Assembly: GCA_041653995.1 (NCBI GenBank)
Contig: JBAZEK010000002.1
Span: 310,001 to 374,000, forward strand
Length of the DNA stretch: 64,000 nucleotides
Reading direction: 5' to 3'
DNA from: Dehalococcoidia bacterium
Lineage (GTDB): Bacteria; Chloroflexota; Dehalococcoidia; GIF9; UBA5629
The notes beneath the pieces were generated by a model, which saw nothing but the letters and a program-made list of their open reading frames with translations, was not told the DNA's origin and ran no database searches. The translations under genes were made by a program, and so were the position numbers. Of the stretch, positions 62,734 to 64,000 are shown piece after piece (the stretch's first letter is position 1; the number at the start of each line of letters is the position of its first letter).

Positions 62734-64000
<1,267 letters not shown>

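Overview
The window reads as the chromosome of a strictly anaerobic, carbon-fixing or acetyl-CoA-metabolising bacterium, most likely a Chloroflexota member near Dehalococcoidia. This placement is an inference. It rests on a Wood-Ljungdahl (acetyl-CoA synthase/corrinoid protein) operon with archaeal-like ACS subunits, an archaeal-type phosphoglycerate mutase, a GC-rich background and the absence of oxygen-dependent respiratory genes. No rRNA and no CRISPR array is present.

Layout. Positions 1-1886 hold a CO-dehydrogenase-like protein cut by the window edge. 1.9-12.9 kb is a mixed metabolic region: two hydrolases, a LUD/ferredoxin plus CCG iron-sulfur pair with a TauE/SafE permease and a DAO-type flavoprotein, a marR-epimerase pair, a HAD phosphatase and a PAS-GGDEF protein. 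13.0-19.2 kb carries two tandem, non-identical UvrD/PcrA helicases and a GH1 glycosidase. 19.9-24.4 kb is an AT-rich accessory island. It holds a membrane protein, an IS1595-type transposase, a Phd-like DNA-binding protein under a palindromic promoter, a DNA amino-methyltransferase, a GIY-YIG (Eco29kI-like) endonuclease and the stub of a second transposase. 24.4-39.0 kb is catabolic: an acyl-CoA dehydrogenase pair, acetyl-CoA synthetase, two enolase-superfamily proteins, a Na+/solute symporter, an amino-acid-type permease, an amidohydrolase, then mutL.

39.0-51.0 kb is a ten-gene minus-strand operon: acsE, acsD, a CdhA-like protein, a short CdhC-type acsB, acsC, nuoE-like, nuoF-like, cooC, a small unknown and a CoA-transferase. 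Its acetyl-CoA synthase and corrinoid protein look complete. Its CODH-family subunit, however, appears to have lost every C-cluster ligand, and the CooS homologue at the window start has Glu where the canonical Cys ligand belongs. No canonical CO dehydrogenase is therefore visible here. CO would have to come from elsewhere in the genome, or the ACS may run in a CODH-independent (for example acetyl-CoA-cleaving) mode.

51-64 kb is housekeeping with an origin-like gene set: rnhA, gyrB, nadD, obg, dnaA, fmt, a YugP-type protease, mazG, tRNA-Pro(CGG), apgM, lysC, a NifU-like protein, a TPR protein and gyrA (truncated at the right edge). A 36-codon reading frame with a perfect Shine-Dalgarno and a plausible promoter lies between obg and dnaA.

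All family assignments come from reading motifs by eye. Statements about missing residues rest on remembered family consensus and should be tested by alignment.
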